NCBI GenBank assembly: GCA_964512995.1
Contig: CAZELM010000001.1
Location: 1-64,000, forward strand
Direction: 5' to 3'
DNA: 64,000 nt
Source: CAZELM01 sp964512995
GTDB taxonomy: Bacteria > CSSED10-310
Every line of letters starts with the position of its first letter. Position 1 is the stretch's first letter. The notes under the pieces were generated by a model. That model made no database searches and was not told the origin of the DNA. It was given only the letters and a program-made list of their open reading frames with translations. Both the position numbers and the translations under genes were made by a program. Below are positions 32,818-42,800 of this stretch, in pieces.

Positions 32818-33086
32818 AATCTGTTCGTCTCCTGAATCCGGATTGAAAAGGATAAATGTGAATGGGGCAGGCGATGCACAACTCCGGAATAAAATGACTC
32901 CGATCGATCAGGTGCAGCGGAAACTCCAGAACGGATGATAGCCATTCTTTGTATTTTTTTAAAGCGATATTCATGGAATATTTTTGATTTCGGGAATATC
33001 TTTGAAGAGAATGATAGGGGATTAAAGATGAGCCGGAACGGATCATGGGCAGGGGAGGCGGATGGAAGTTCTATGGGATCACGGGC

Positions 33087-34139
33087 ATGAACACGGTTGC
33101 ATTGATTGAGGAAACTCGGCAAAAACTGCAATCCCTGGTGGATGTCATCCGGAGTTCCGGGCGATTGCTGATCCTGACGCATGACAATCCCGATCCCGAC
33201 TCCATGGCCAGTGCATGTGCCTTGCAGCACCTGATCCATCGTATGTGCAATAAACCGGCGGCTGTCGCCTATGGCGGTGTTGTTGGCCGGGCTGAGAACC
33301 GGGCGATGGTCCGGGAATTGCGTCTCCACATGATTCACATCCATTCAGTCAGATGGGATGAGTATGATGCGTTGGCACTGGTGGATCATCAACCGCGGAA
33401 GGGCTGGATTCGATGGCCGGACCGGCTTCATCCCGCGATTATCATCGATCATCATCCCCTTGTGAAACAACGAATGGCTGTTCCGTTCGCGGATATCCGC
33501 AAAGGATTCGGTTCCAACTCGTCTCTGTTATGGCAGTATCTGAAAGCGGCGGATATTCCCATTCCGAAACCGCTAGCGACCGCGATGGTGTATGGGATTC
33601 AGTCGGATACCCAGGGTTTTTTCCGTACAGCGTTGCCGCCTGATCTGGATGCGTATATGGCAATGTTTCGGGATTGTGATCATAAAAAATTGCGCACCAT
33701 TACGCACCCTTCGATTACATCGGAATATTTTCAGAATTATTGGGATGGGATGCGGCACGCCGTGAGTTGGGGTGATACGATCACGTCGTTTGCCGGCGTG
33801 GTGGAGGTCCCGGACCTGATTTCGGATATTGCGGATCGGATGGTTACGATCGAAGGCGTTCGATGGTCAATGGCCAGCGGGTTTCATGACAACGTGCTCT
33901 ATATCTCCGTTCGGGAGCATCATGAGCGACGGGACGTCGGCCGGATCATTCGTCAGGTAGTCGGCCGGCTCGGTTCTGCGGGTGGTCATGGATTTATGGC
34001 CGGAGCTCAGATTCGTAATGTAAAAACCGTAGAAGATGCCGAGACATTATCCAAAAAACTCCAGTTACGCTTCGTAAAGACTCTCCATCCCAGGGAATTC
34101 ATGAAATTACATCCGGTCAGTTTGCTGAAAACGGCATAA
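33087..34139 (+). CDS. DHH family phosphoesterase
   Basis: 350 residues from ATG 33087; ATG 33045 is an alternative, and neither has an ideal ribosome-binding site. The DHH domain motifs are HDNPDPDSMASA (motif I), LALVDHQP and the DHH signature IIDHHP. The C-terminal DHHA1-like domain has GSAGGHGFMAGAQI. The enzyme is probably a manganese-dependent phosphodiesterase of the NrnA/oligoribonuclease/GdpP group, degrading nanoRNA, pAp or cyclic dinucleotide products in the cytoplasm. It stands alone on the plus strand. Confidence 0.87.
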   Translation: MNTVALIEETRQKLQSLVDVIRSSGRLLILTHDNPDPDSMASACALQHLIHRMCNKPAAVAYGGVVGRAENRAMVRELRLHMIHIHSVRWDEYDALALVDHQPRKGWIRWPDRLHPAIIIDHHPLVKQRMAVPFADIRKGFGSNSSLLWQYLKAADIPIPKPLATAMVYGIQSDTQGFFRTALPPDLDAYMAMFRDCDHKKLRTITHPSITSEYFQNYWDGMRHAVSWGDTITSFAGVVEVPDLISDIADRMVTIEGVRWSMASGFHDNVLYISVREHHERRDVGRIIRQVVGRLGSAGGHGFMAGAQIRNVKTVEDAETLSKKLQLRFVKTLHPREFMKLHPVSLLKTA

Positions 34140-34623
34140 CCGTAACCGTTAGTGAGTGGTCTGAAACTGGAAGCCCACATTCCCACATCCACTCGGTCAA
34201 CGATAGCAAGCGCTAATCCGAACCGTTTTCACAAGCACCGTGCGATCCCATCGGCATGTCGCCCTCACCCCGCTGGTCAGGTCCAAAACCGGGCGCGATT
34301 CCCTCACCCCGCCGGTCAGGTATAAAACCGGGCGCGAAACCGACGGATAACGCGATTCCCTCACCCCGCCGGCCACGTTAATATATTGATCCATGCTGGA
34401 TCGGCCAGCGACCCTCTCCCGGTCGCTGCGCTGGGAGAGGGTAAAGGAGGCCCGTACTAACCACCCTTTCTTTCCTCCTTCTTTCCCCCGGTAGAAGGAT
34501 CGAGGATGAGGGTGGCAGGCGTCTGTGATGTGTATCCATATTGAAACAACCCCGCGTCAAACAGAAAACAGGGGCACATATTTTAAGGAATGGGCTCTCC
34601 TTATAAAGCAAGGAGGCATCAAT
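34140..34623. other. intergenic region with repeats and REP-like hairpins
   Basis: About 480 bp. Three copies of a CCCTCACCCCGCCGG-containing unit start at 34262, 34301 and 34358, two of them followed by an AAAACCGGGCGCG tail. Perfect hairpins follow: GATCCA/TGGATC at 34388-34402 and ACCCTCTCCC/GGGAGAGGGT at 34411-34442, then a CCACCCT/AGGGTGG pair spanning about 34460-34515. This resembles dispersed REP/MITE-like chromosomal repeats. AAGGAGG at 34609 belongs to the next gene. Confidence 0.6.
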
Positions 34624-36699
34624 ATGGAAAGATCGATCGTATTCAGTGTTTTCACACGAATGATTCGACTCAGAGCGAAGATCACAACTCTGGTTTTTCT
34701 GTTCGCATTATGCGGATTGGGTTCGGCTTCGGATTTCTATATCTCACCAAACGGATCAGATGCAGAGGGTGATGGTACGTCTGACAATCCCTGGCGGACC
34801 ATCACCTTTGCAGTGGTCACGGTCGAGGGAACCGAAACCGATCCGACGGTGATTCACGCGGCAGCAGGAAATTACGGCTCCGGTGAAACATTCCCGATCC
34901 GGCTCGGCAATTATGAAATACTCAAGGGCGATTACCCTGAACCATCGATCATTCATCTGGAGTTCGCAGAATCAACGCTTTTTGTGTTCGATGGAGTTGA
35001 ATATGCATCGATCGAGTTGCTTCAGTTTGAGATCGGAAATACAGTTCATTACCTTCCCGTTGTTGCCGAGATTACCCGTTCTTTCGTGGAAATTGTTTCC
35101 TGCAAAGCATGCGCTCTGGATATATCTCCAATTACAGGATTCTCAGGCGGTCTGGTTCGCATGACAAACGGGACGCTGATCATCGATCATTGTGAATTTT
35201 CTGACAATGCCTTGTATGGAATCGAGAATGCGGATATCAGCGGCAGCATACTATATGCCTCCGACAGTGATATCGAGGTGATCCATTCCAGGTTTATCGA
35301 TAACCGGCTGACATCGGGATGTGGGTATGGGGCAGGAAATTGCAGGGGTGGTGTCCTGGATTTGGTGAACTGTCATGTCTCAATAAGAACCTCATTGTTT
35401 TCAGGTAATGGTGCGGATGCTGCCCACTGCTATAATTTCGGTACATTCACCGGAGACGCAAAAGGCGGCGCGATCGCCTTGACAGCCTGTTCGGGTAACA
35501 TCCAACAGTGCAGGTTCATCGGAAATGAAGCACGGGGTGGTGGGTTTGAGGAGCACAATGTGCATTTTACATTGGTTGGAGGGAATGGACAGGGCGGTGC
35601 CGTGTATTCGGATTCGGTGAATCTCATCTTCCGGGATTGCCGGTTCGACAACAACCTCGCAAAAGGTGGAGATATCCGTATTTTTGAATATGAAGCCATG
35701 GGCGGAAATGGAGAAGGCGGTGCCATTTATGGACGCGCATCGTTTTCTAACAATCTGTTTACTGGGAACCGGGCTGAAGGCGGAGTTGGAATCTGTGATG
35801 AGCCGGATTTGTGTGAAGCATATTTATGGTGCAGTTATGGTGGTTCAGCCGGCGGAGGTGCGATCCGGTTGATTGAACAGACAGATAATGCATTCAATAC
35901 ATTTTATGGGAATACGGCTGCTGGAGGAGTCGGCAGCAACGGATCCGGTACAATGGCGGGAAGCACCATCAGTTTCGGTAACTGGAAACACTGTATCGTA
36001 CGCGGCGGAGATGCGTTGACTGCAGAAGCAACATTCAGTTACTCGAATCTCTCATCTTGGAACGAAGGTGAAGGCAATCAGACGGAAGATCCACTATTTA
36101 CTTCGGGGCCTTATGGATATTATTATCTGTCTAATACTGCTGCTGGACAGACGGCCAACAGTCCCTGCATCGACGCGGGCGATCCCGACGACCCGGCTCC
36201 GGAGGGTACCACGCGAACCGATCATTATCCAGACAGCGGTTCCCCCGATATCGGATTTCATTATTTTGAGCCGGATACATCTCCGACACCGTATCCGACT
36301 AAAACACCTGATTACACCCCCACACCAACGCCTGCTCCCACCCCTGTGTTGTGGCGTGGCGTGAGACTGATTTGTCCGGATACAGAACTCACGGGTGGCG
36401 ACCAGTTCCAGCTTCGAGCGATGTGTATGGGTGATTCGGAACAGGCAGCAGCGGATCTGTATGTGATACTCGACATTTACGGTTCCTATTGGTTTTATCC
36501 GGGCTGGACAGTTCTGCCCGGACATGAAACGATCGAGCTGAATCCCCTATCACCCGTTGACATTTTCATTCTGGATTTCACATGGCCGGATGATGTTTCC
36601 GGTTGCGCGGACGATCTGAAATTCTGGGGAGCTATTCTGGATTATGAAACCGGTGGACTCATCGGTGACTATGATGTGGTGGATTTTGAGTATCATTAA
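34624..36699 (+). CDS. secreted right-handed beta-helix protein with Pro/Thr linker and C-terminal beta domain
   Basis: 691 residues from ATG 34624 (AAGGAGG upstream). A signal peptide (~1-36) ends near GLGSAS. Residues ~37-560 are a DUF1565/pectate-lyase-like beta-helix, starting DFYISPNGSDAEGDGTSDNPWRTI and continuing with GGGAI and GGAIYG coils. A TP-rich linker (~575-600) precedes a C-terminal beta domain with GSYWFYPGW, FTWPDD, KFWGAI and LIGDYDVVDFEY. That domain is homologous to the end of the island protein at 8048-9682, whereas the beta-helix parts differ. It is probably an extracellular or cell-surface protein. The shared domain may be a surface-anchoring or binding module. Confidence 0.82.
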   Translation: MERSIVFSVFTRMIRLRAKITTLVFLFALCGLGSASDFYISPNGSDAEGDGTSDNPWRTITFAVVTVEGTETDPTVIHAAAGNYGSGETFPIRLGNYEILKGDYPEPSIIHLEFAESTLFVFDGVEYASIELLQFEIGNTVHYLPVVAEITRSFVEIVSCKACALDISPITGFSGGLVRMTNGTLIIDHCEFSDNALYGIENADISGSILYASDSDIEVIHSRFIDNRLTSGCGYGAGNCRGGVLDLVNCHVSIRTSLFSGNGADAAHCYNFGTFTGDAKGGAIALTACSGNIQQCRFIGNEARGGGFEEHNVHFTLVGGNGQGGAVYSDSVNLIFRDCRFDNNLAKGGDIRIFEYEAMGGNGEGGAIYGRASFSNNLFTGNRAEGGVGICDEPDLCEAYLWCSYGGSAGGGAIRLIEQTDNAFNTFYGNTAAGGVGSNGSGTMAGSTISFGNWKHCIVRGGDALTAEATFSYSNLSSWNEGEGNQTEDPLFTSGPYGYYYLSNTAAGQTANSPCIDAGDPDDPAPEGTTRTDHYPDSGSPDIGFHYFEPDTSPTPYPTKTPDYTPTPTPAPTPVLWRGVRLICPDTELTGGDQFQLRAMCMGDSEQAAADLYVILDIYGSYWFYPGWTVLPGHETIELNPLSPVDIFILDFTWPDDVSGCADDLKFWGAILDYETGGLIGDYDVVDFEYH

Positions 36700-36792
36700 T
36701 GGATTCTTTGACAGAAGAACCATATCGTGGTCTCGTTCAAAGCTAAACTGAAAGTTAGGGTGTTTTCAGAAAATTACGTAAACTCGACCATC

Positions 36793-37836
36793 TTATCTCT
36801 GGATGAACACCTTTCCTGTTTGTTCCGCCTCATCTGTCCGATTGTCGGATTTGTCACGCTGGCGCAGGCATTGGTTGATGGCATCACATCTGTAGTTGTA
36901 GTGCTTTTTGTCCATCGTTCCTACATAGCGGAGTTTTGGTAATCGCAGGAGTGGGGAAAGGTCACCATCTTCAACGTTGGTTTCCACGAAAGAAAGGAAA
37001 TCAAGCTGGTTCAGCCCGTTGGTCCAATCCAGGTTCGGTATTGGAGCGCATGCTGAGAGCTTCAGCCGTCGCAGGCGGCGGAGAGCGGCAAGTGGCTCGT
37101 AGGATGAGATCTTCTTCGCGTTTTTTATCTCCAGTTCGCGAAGCTCCATTTGCCCAATGGCAAAGGCATCGAGCGATTCGAGTTTCGATGCATATGCGAT
37201 TTCGAAATACCGGAGGTCCTCCAGTGTTTCCAATCCAGCGAGAGATGTGATGCTGGTCTGAGTGAGGGTCAGCCATTCCAGTCGCGTTATATTGGCAAGT
37301 TCACTGAGATCCAGCGATTTGGGTTTGAATTGCCAAATACGCAATTGGCGGAGTTCCTGACAACGATGAACATTGGTATTGTCGGCATGCCAATCACCGA
37401 CATACACCTCCAGTTCAGGAAAGCATGAGAAATCGATTCCCGCACCGGGCGTTTCCAGGTGGAGTCCACGAAGATTACCGAGTCCGTCCAGGTAGCGTGT
37501 ATTAACCCGCTTCTGGTCAACAATCTCCAGGTACCGCATGTCAGGCAGGTCCGAGAGAAAACGCAAGTCCGCGATCCCCGAAACATGCAACCCGCTGAAA
37601 CAGTTCACGCTGAGACAGTTCTTGTTGTCCGCGAAGGCCTTTAGAGCCAGATTTTTATTCTGTGGGTTAACGCAAACAAGGAATTTGCAGGACGCAGCGC
37701 GAAATGACCTCTGTGTCAGAAACGACGTGCGCACTTCGGTGTTGTTCAAACGGAGTGTGCTCTGATGTGTTTCAGCCAGCGTGTTGTTTTTTTCGAATGG
37801 CGTCGATGCAGCTTCGCCACGGTTGATGATACGCAT
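36793..37836 (-). CDS. leucine-rich repeat protein
   Basis: 347 residues from the ATG at 37836, supported by GGAGG 9 bp upstream; an ATG 24 bp further upstream lacks one. Residues ~100-320 contain about nine LRR units (LRFLSDLPDMRYLEI, LTRLEWLTLTQTSITSLAGLETLEDLRYFEI, LRRLRRLKLSACAPIPNL). No signal peptide, so cytoplasmic. The proteins of this type I know are either protein-binding scaffolds or immunity-like proteins, and nothing nearby decides between these. It is convergent with the beta-helix gene. Confidence 0.8.
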   Translation of the reverse strand: MRIINRGEAASTPFEKNNTLAETHQSTLRLNNTEVRTSFLTQRSFRAASCKFLVCVNPQNKNLALKAFADNKNCLSVNCFSGLHVSGIADLRFLSDLPDMRYLEIVDQKRVNTRYLDGLGNLRGLHLETPGAGIDFSCFPELEVYVGDWHADNTNVHRCQELRQLRIWQFKPKSLDLSELANITRLEWLTLTQTSITSLAGLETLEDLRYFEIAYASKLESLDAFAIGQMELRELEIKNAKKISSYEPLAALRRLRRLKLSACAPIPNLDWTNGLNQLDFLSFVETNVEDGDLSPLLRLPKLRYVGTMDKKHYNYRCDAINQCLRQRDKSDNRTDEAEQTGKVFIQR

Positions 37837-38324
37837 ATTCAATATCCTCCGGATATTCACCGATCACCGGTTTCCCGAGACAATACCGGATCACATCCAC
37901 CTGATCCCGGTTCGATAGATGCCATCTCCCAAAGTATAGGAATTAATCTCATTATTGATCTGGCGTTCCATTTGAATTGCTGAAATGTGCAGAATAAGGG
38001 GTTCTCAACCGGATATGTAAACAACGCATCCACAGGTATATCATATCGTGTGGATGTTTAAATCAGAAATCGAAAGACCAGGATTTGTCGGAGCGGGGTT
38101 TATCCCCTACATTGTCTGAACCGCAGATTAAACGGATGGCTCTGATTTCTCAGATTATCCTGATTGCTGTTTTCACTTTAACAAGTGTCAAAATTTTATA
38201 TCAACCCGATCGAGCAAACGTATCAACCATAATCCCGGTATCTCCAATCTGTGTATTCAAATAATCAGTGATACCAGCGGTTCAGGCAACTATCCAAAGC
38301 TCATATCAAAGATGATGCTTTTCT

Positions 38325-38786
38325 GGATGATGTGTGACGGTGTCCGGATCATATGTGACGGTGCCCGGATGATATGTGACGGTATCCGGATGATATGTGA
38401 TGGTGCCCGGATGATATGTGATGGTGCCCGGATGATATGTGATGGTGCCCGGATGATATGTGACGGTGTCCGGATCATATGTGATGGTGCCCGGATCATG
38501 TGTGACGGTGTCCGGATCATGTGTGATGGTCTCCGGATGATAAGTGATGGTCTCCGGATGATATGTGACGGTGTCCGGATGATATGTGACGGTGCCTGGA
38601 TGATATGTGACGGTGCCTGGATGATATGTGATGGTGTCCGGATGATATGTGATGGTGCCCGGATCATATGTGATGGTGCCCGGATCATGTGTGATGGTGC
38701 CCGGATCATGTATGACGGTGTCCGGATCATGTGTGACGGTGTCCGGATCATGTGTGATGGTCTCCGGATCATATGTGACGGTCGCG
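38325..38786. repeat. 22 tandem copies of a 21-bp unit
   Basis: The unit is GGATSATRTGTGAYGGTGYCC-like, with no length change in any copy: starts at 38325 and every 21 bp to 38766. Variation is limited to a few positions (C/G, A/G, C/T), giving several alternating variants. Three long frames on both strands are open through it but lack ribosome-binding sites. Period equals two helical turns. It resembles the 21-bp subunits of the 30316 array (shared GGTGTC and GAT words) and may have a common origin. Confidence 0.92.
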
Positions 38787-38896
38787 GAGAGATCATCCAT
38801 GGTGTGTGCGAGAAACCATACGATTCCGATCCGTGGGATGGTCACCCTCATTGATTCGTATAACCTTGGGTGGAGCCACCCACCCATTGTGTGTAT

Positions 38897-38966
38897 GGGC
38901 CGGTTTCAAACCTGCACCAATGTCTGGTGTGGATTGTAATGCAATCTGCAGGTTTGAAACCGGCCC
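38897..38966. repeat. inverted repeat with perfect 20-bp arms
   Basis: Arms at 38897-38916 and 38947-38966 are exact inverses containing GGTTTCAAACC / GGTTTGAAACC, separated by 30 bp. A further partial match to the arm (ACCGGCCTCTACATG) lies near 39038-39052, where the arm is followed by similar CTACATG words. It looks like a dispersed chromosomal palindromic repeat. Confidence 0.7.
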
Positions 38967-39044
38967 CTACATGCCCGCACATATCGCACATCCCTACATG
39001 CCCCGCATACCCTCTGCTACAATCGCTCTGCTTGTAACCGGCCT

Positions 39045-39797
39045 CTACATGACCTGCGATCGTATCTCTTCCTCTGTCCAGCGATGGGACGCTTCGATGA
39101 TCTTGTGTGTCGCATCCGGATGCTTCGTCAGAATCTCCCGGAGATGTTTTTCCATCTCATTCCGTGTCTTCCCGAAGATCACAGAACAGGGGGGTGGGGG
39201 CGGAGGCAGCGGAAGTCGGTTCACAAGATGAATAACCTGCGCTTCCGTAATCCAGGACAATGGTCTGACCAGAAGGATTTCCCCATGAAAAAACGACAGA
39301 ACCGGTGGCATGGTCTCCATCTTTCCATGAACGACCAGATTCATCAGAGCCGTGACTGCCAGATCAAATGCCGTGTGTGCCAGAGCAACAATTTTTATTC
39401 CGTGTTCCCGAGCAGCCTTGAACAGTGTTTCCCGCCGCCGCCATGAACATCGAAAACATGGTGGGAGCCTTCTGTTGAAATTTCCATCACCGGTCGTGTG
39501 ATTGGAAGCAGGTGTGATCAAAACCAAGGGGACGTCCATGTGTTGACAGAACTGGGCGAACTGGTCGAGATCCGTCTGATTATGACATGGTGAGTCCGGA
39601 TCGATCACCCGGAATGCCGTTAAATTCAGGCCATCCCGGAAGGCCGTCTGGAGCCGCGCCAGTATGTATAACATCAATGTCGAATCTTTTCCGCCGGATA
39701 CTCCGAGCGCTACCCGATCCCCGCTCCGGAACATCTGCTGCCGATGGATCGTGCGGAGCACAATGCGCTCCATTTGAGACAGCGACAGCGGATTCAT
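39045..39797 (-). CDS. TtcA/TilS-like PP-loop ATPase (tRNA thiolation type)
   Basis: 250 residues. PP-loop ATP pyrophosphatase signature SGGKDSTLM (~34-42) and a CFRCSWRRR cysteine pair (~113-121) like the TtcA C-x2-C-x2-R group, with LAHTAFDLAVTALMNLV replacing the usual GHHxDD region. A PPPPPPC segment (~200) precedes the C-terminal helices. It likely thiolates a cytidine in tRNA or another substrate with an iron-sulfur cluster. Replacement of the acidic HHxDD residues makes the exact substrate uncertain. Neighbours give no further clue. Confidence 0.75.
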   Translation of the reverse strand: MNPLSLSQMERIVLRTIHRQQMFRSGDRVALGVSGGKDSTLMLYILARLQTAFRDGLNLTAFRVIDPDSPCHNQTDLDQFAQFCQHMDVPLVLITPASNHTTGDGNFNRRLPPCFRCSWRRRETLFKAAREHGIKIVALAHTAFDLAVTALMNLVVHGKMETMPPVLSFFHGEILLVRPLSWITEAQVIHLVNRLPLPPPPPPCSVIFGKTRNEMEKHLREILTKHPDATHKIIEASHRWTEEEIRSQVM

Positions 39798-39834
39798 GAT
39801 ACGACTCGATCATTCCGTAGCACGGCGACAGAAA

Positions 39835-42800
39835 TTATTCCTTTGAATCCGGTCCCGGCTCGGATGGATCCTCCGCCATCTCAATCGCTGGCAATGGCAT
39901 CGCCGTAACATCGAAGATGACCTGATCGGATGGTTCGACTGTAAACATTTTCCAGAGTGTCAGCCAGTCGGAATACGCCGCAGCCGGAATAATCCGGTTG
40001 GGAATGGTCAATGTCCGCTCATAGATCATCGAATGATCACGCGTCGTTATCCGTCGGATGCAGGAGCCAAACTCTTTTTCAAATGACCGATCGGCGGGAA
40101 GATGCGCGATTTCCCATTCTTTCGGATATTCGATTTCGATCCGGTTGACCTCCGTGCCGGCTGAATTCAGAAAAACGGGATTCACTCGGACGGGATTGCC
40201 GCTGAATTCATAGTCCTGTGATGAAAATCCATTGGGACAGTGGATGAGGGGCAGTGTTTTCAGGTCATCCGTGAGATCTTCCGGCAGCAGGCGGCCTTCA
40301 AACCGGCATTGGAGATGCGTGCCATCATCTCCGGAAGACATCGTCAATACATCCAGTGATTTGATATTGGGTTTTGATATGAATGGAGGAATCTGGGATT
40401 TGATCCAGTCGGTTGTCTTGATTCGAGCGGAGGTGAACGGATTGAATGCGCCTCGATATACCAGATCCATCGTTCCGTTTGTCTTCCCCTTGGTGTCGAT
40501 TTTCAGGTTCAGAGTCATCTGACACGTGTCGATGTCCGGGTTTGTTTGCGGGATTTCCAGCCACCGCATCCCGGATCGGCTTACCGCGATCCCGCGCTGA
40601 CCGATCAGATCTGAACCGGCAAATCGGGGATTAGACAGATCGATCCCCATCGTCTCTCCATTCAATGTGATCATGCCAAAAATTCGTGGTAATGCGCCAA
40701 GACACGGGACCGTCTGGGACACCCGGTCCATGTTTCCGGAGAAACACAACTCGAACCGGCCACCGGCGCTTTCGACAAGAGCTGCCAATAGCTTCATCCG
40801 GTCCAGACTGTAACCGTATCCGGTTTCCAGAATCCGTTCCGGTGTTCGCGTCCGGTATGAAAACCGTCGGGGTTCAATATCGGTCGAATTGACGTTCTTG
40901 CTTACGAATGACCGCAATGCGTTGATTTTGTCCGCGTCGCTGACCGCGTCTTTGAGGAGTTTTTCCGTGTGGGCTTTTATCGTGGGAGATGTGGATTCAA
41001 AATCAAAAAATGTCTTTCTGAACTCGGTAATCCGTTGTTCCCATGTTGGATTTTTCCCCACAGCAATCACCAGGATGGGATCCTGATAATAGAACGGTCC
41101 CGCATACTGTTCCGGCACAATCGGCTGAAGGTTTTCGAATGTCCATGTCAGTGTCCGGGTGCCGTTCTCCGATGTTTCAACCGGAGCGTTTTCCATTCCC
41201 AGAAGCTGGTACTGGATGTTCATGCCGGATGGGAACGATACGGTCAACTGCCCGTTCTGGATCGGAAAATAATCGAGGATCGAGTACATATACTCCACGA
41301 TGGTGTCTTCACCGGGCTGTGTGGTTCGTTCGACAGAGGAGTGAATGTGTGACCCGAATTCCACTCCCGTAAATGAGACAACATGCGTAAAGAGCGGGTG
41401 ATAATCGGGAGCTTCGGGCGCATTGGAATCCAGTGTGATGTTTTTCGCCGTATCCGGCACATCGATCCGTTTACCGGATGGCGTTATCGTGTAGTTTTCG
41501 CCAAATGAAGCCTGCTGAAATGCGTGGTTCACCACATAGGGCTGATCCGCAAACCGGCTTCTCCCATCTTCATTATAAACGATCGATTCTGACTGGAACC
41601 GCTCCGTTAATTCGCCGTTCGACTGGATCGACAGATGGAGCTGACGGTTCTTGATCTCAGCACCATGCGCCGGCAATGTGTCGCTTCCTTTGGGAATGGT
41701 TTTGTGAGCTTTCAATGGGTGTGGATTTTTAGGCGTCTTTCCATCCGGCACCAGAATGAATGTTTGTTCCCGCAATTCCTGCATCTTTTCGATCGCCTTT
41801 TTCAGATCGGAATATTCTTCGGGAGGTGTGATTCGTTTCTTGATGCGGATCAGTTGATCGATCTGCCAGGTGGTCTTGTTTTTTTCTGTCACGGTAAACT
41901 GGAGATCGATTGTCGGTCCTTCGATTTTGACTGTCTCCGGTTTCTCCTTCAGGGAGTATCCGGACGGAATCGTCAGCGTCTCGTGGAATTCGATCTGCCG
42001 GGTGCAACTGAGCGCCATGTCATGGGTTCGCTTTTCGAGTTCATCTGCTGCATACAGGTATTCGCTTTCCCATCGCTGGTTATACAGATGGCGGGTGAGT
42101 ATCGGTGTCAGATAATATGCGTCTTTGACTTTCATCGCAGTGTTCGGAAATTCCGCGACGATATGGAGTTTCATGGGTTGATGGAAATCCCGCGGATCGC
42201 TGAAGGAATAGTCCTCCAGTTTCACGTAATCTGCAACGCCTTCCAGAAGATCCCAGAATAGTTCAGTCCGGCCATGGGCATTCCGAAGTGTCAGAGGCGA
42301 CCGGAAATCGCCATCCGGGAATCCATCGGTTTCGATATACATCTCGGTCCTGGCATCGCCATTGAGATCCAGGGTGGTATTGGCTGTGATGATGAACGGG
42401 CTTTGCTCGGGAGCGGCATAGGGGACATGCATCAGATCACTGCCTTCGGGCGATGCGACCAGAACAGGCTGCTCCTGTTCCAGATAATTGAATAGGGGGC
42501 GGTTCTGGGGTGCCCACGTCGGATCGAGGAAGAGCCATTTGTTGTCTTTCTGACGGACCGCGACCACCCCATGATTGAACTTATCGTCTGCGGGGATATC
42601 CAGTGTCTGCTCCATGGCCAGTGTCATGACAAAATAGCTCTCGAAACCTGCTGCCCGGAGCATGCTGACCAGGATGGCGGCTTTGTCTTTGCAGACTCCC
42701 GCCCGTTCCTCGAAAATCTGATCCGTTCGGTGGACCATGTGGCCTTCACCCTCTCCCATGTCCAATCCGAGATACCGAATTTCCTCGGCGGTCCAATGGA

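Larger units (their letters stand above)
37837..39044. other. long intergenic region with tandem array and inverted repeat
   Basis: About 1.2 kb without a supportable gene. Holds the 22-unit 21-bp array (38325-38786) and a 20-bp perfect inverted repeat (38897-38966). Frames that stay open on both strands result from the period being a multiple of three. Confidence 0.6.

Noticed and set aside
34197..34394. Short minus-strand coding frame with GGVRES repeats
   Set aside because: Created by the CCCTCACCCCGCCGG repeat units; no start signal.
38290..38887. Long open frames on both strands through the 21-bp array
   Set aside because: Period is a multiple of three, so frames stay open by chance; no ribosome-binding site, and three different frames are equally open.
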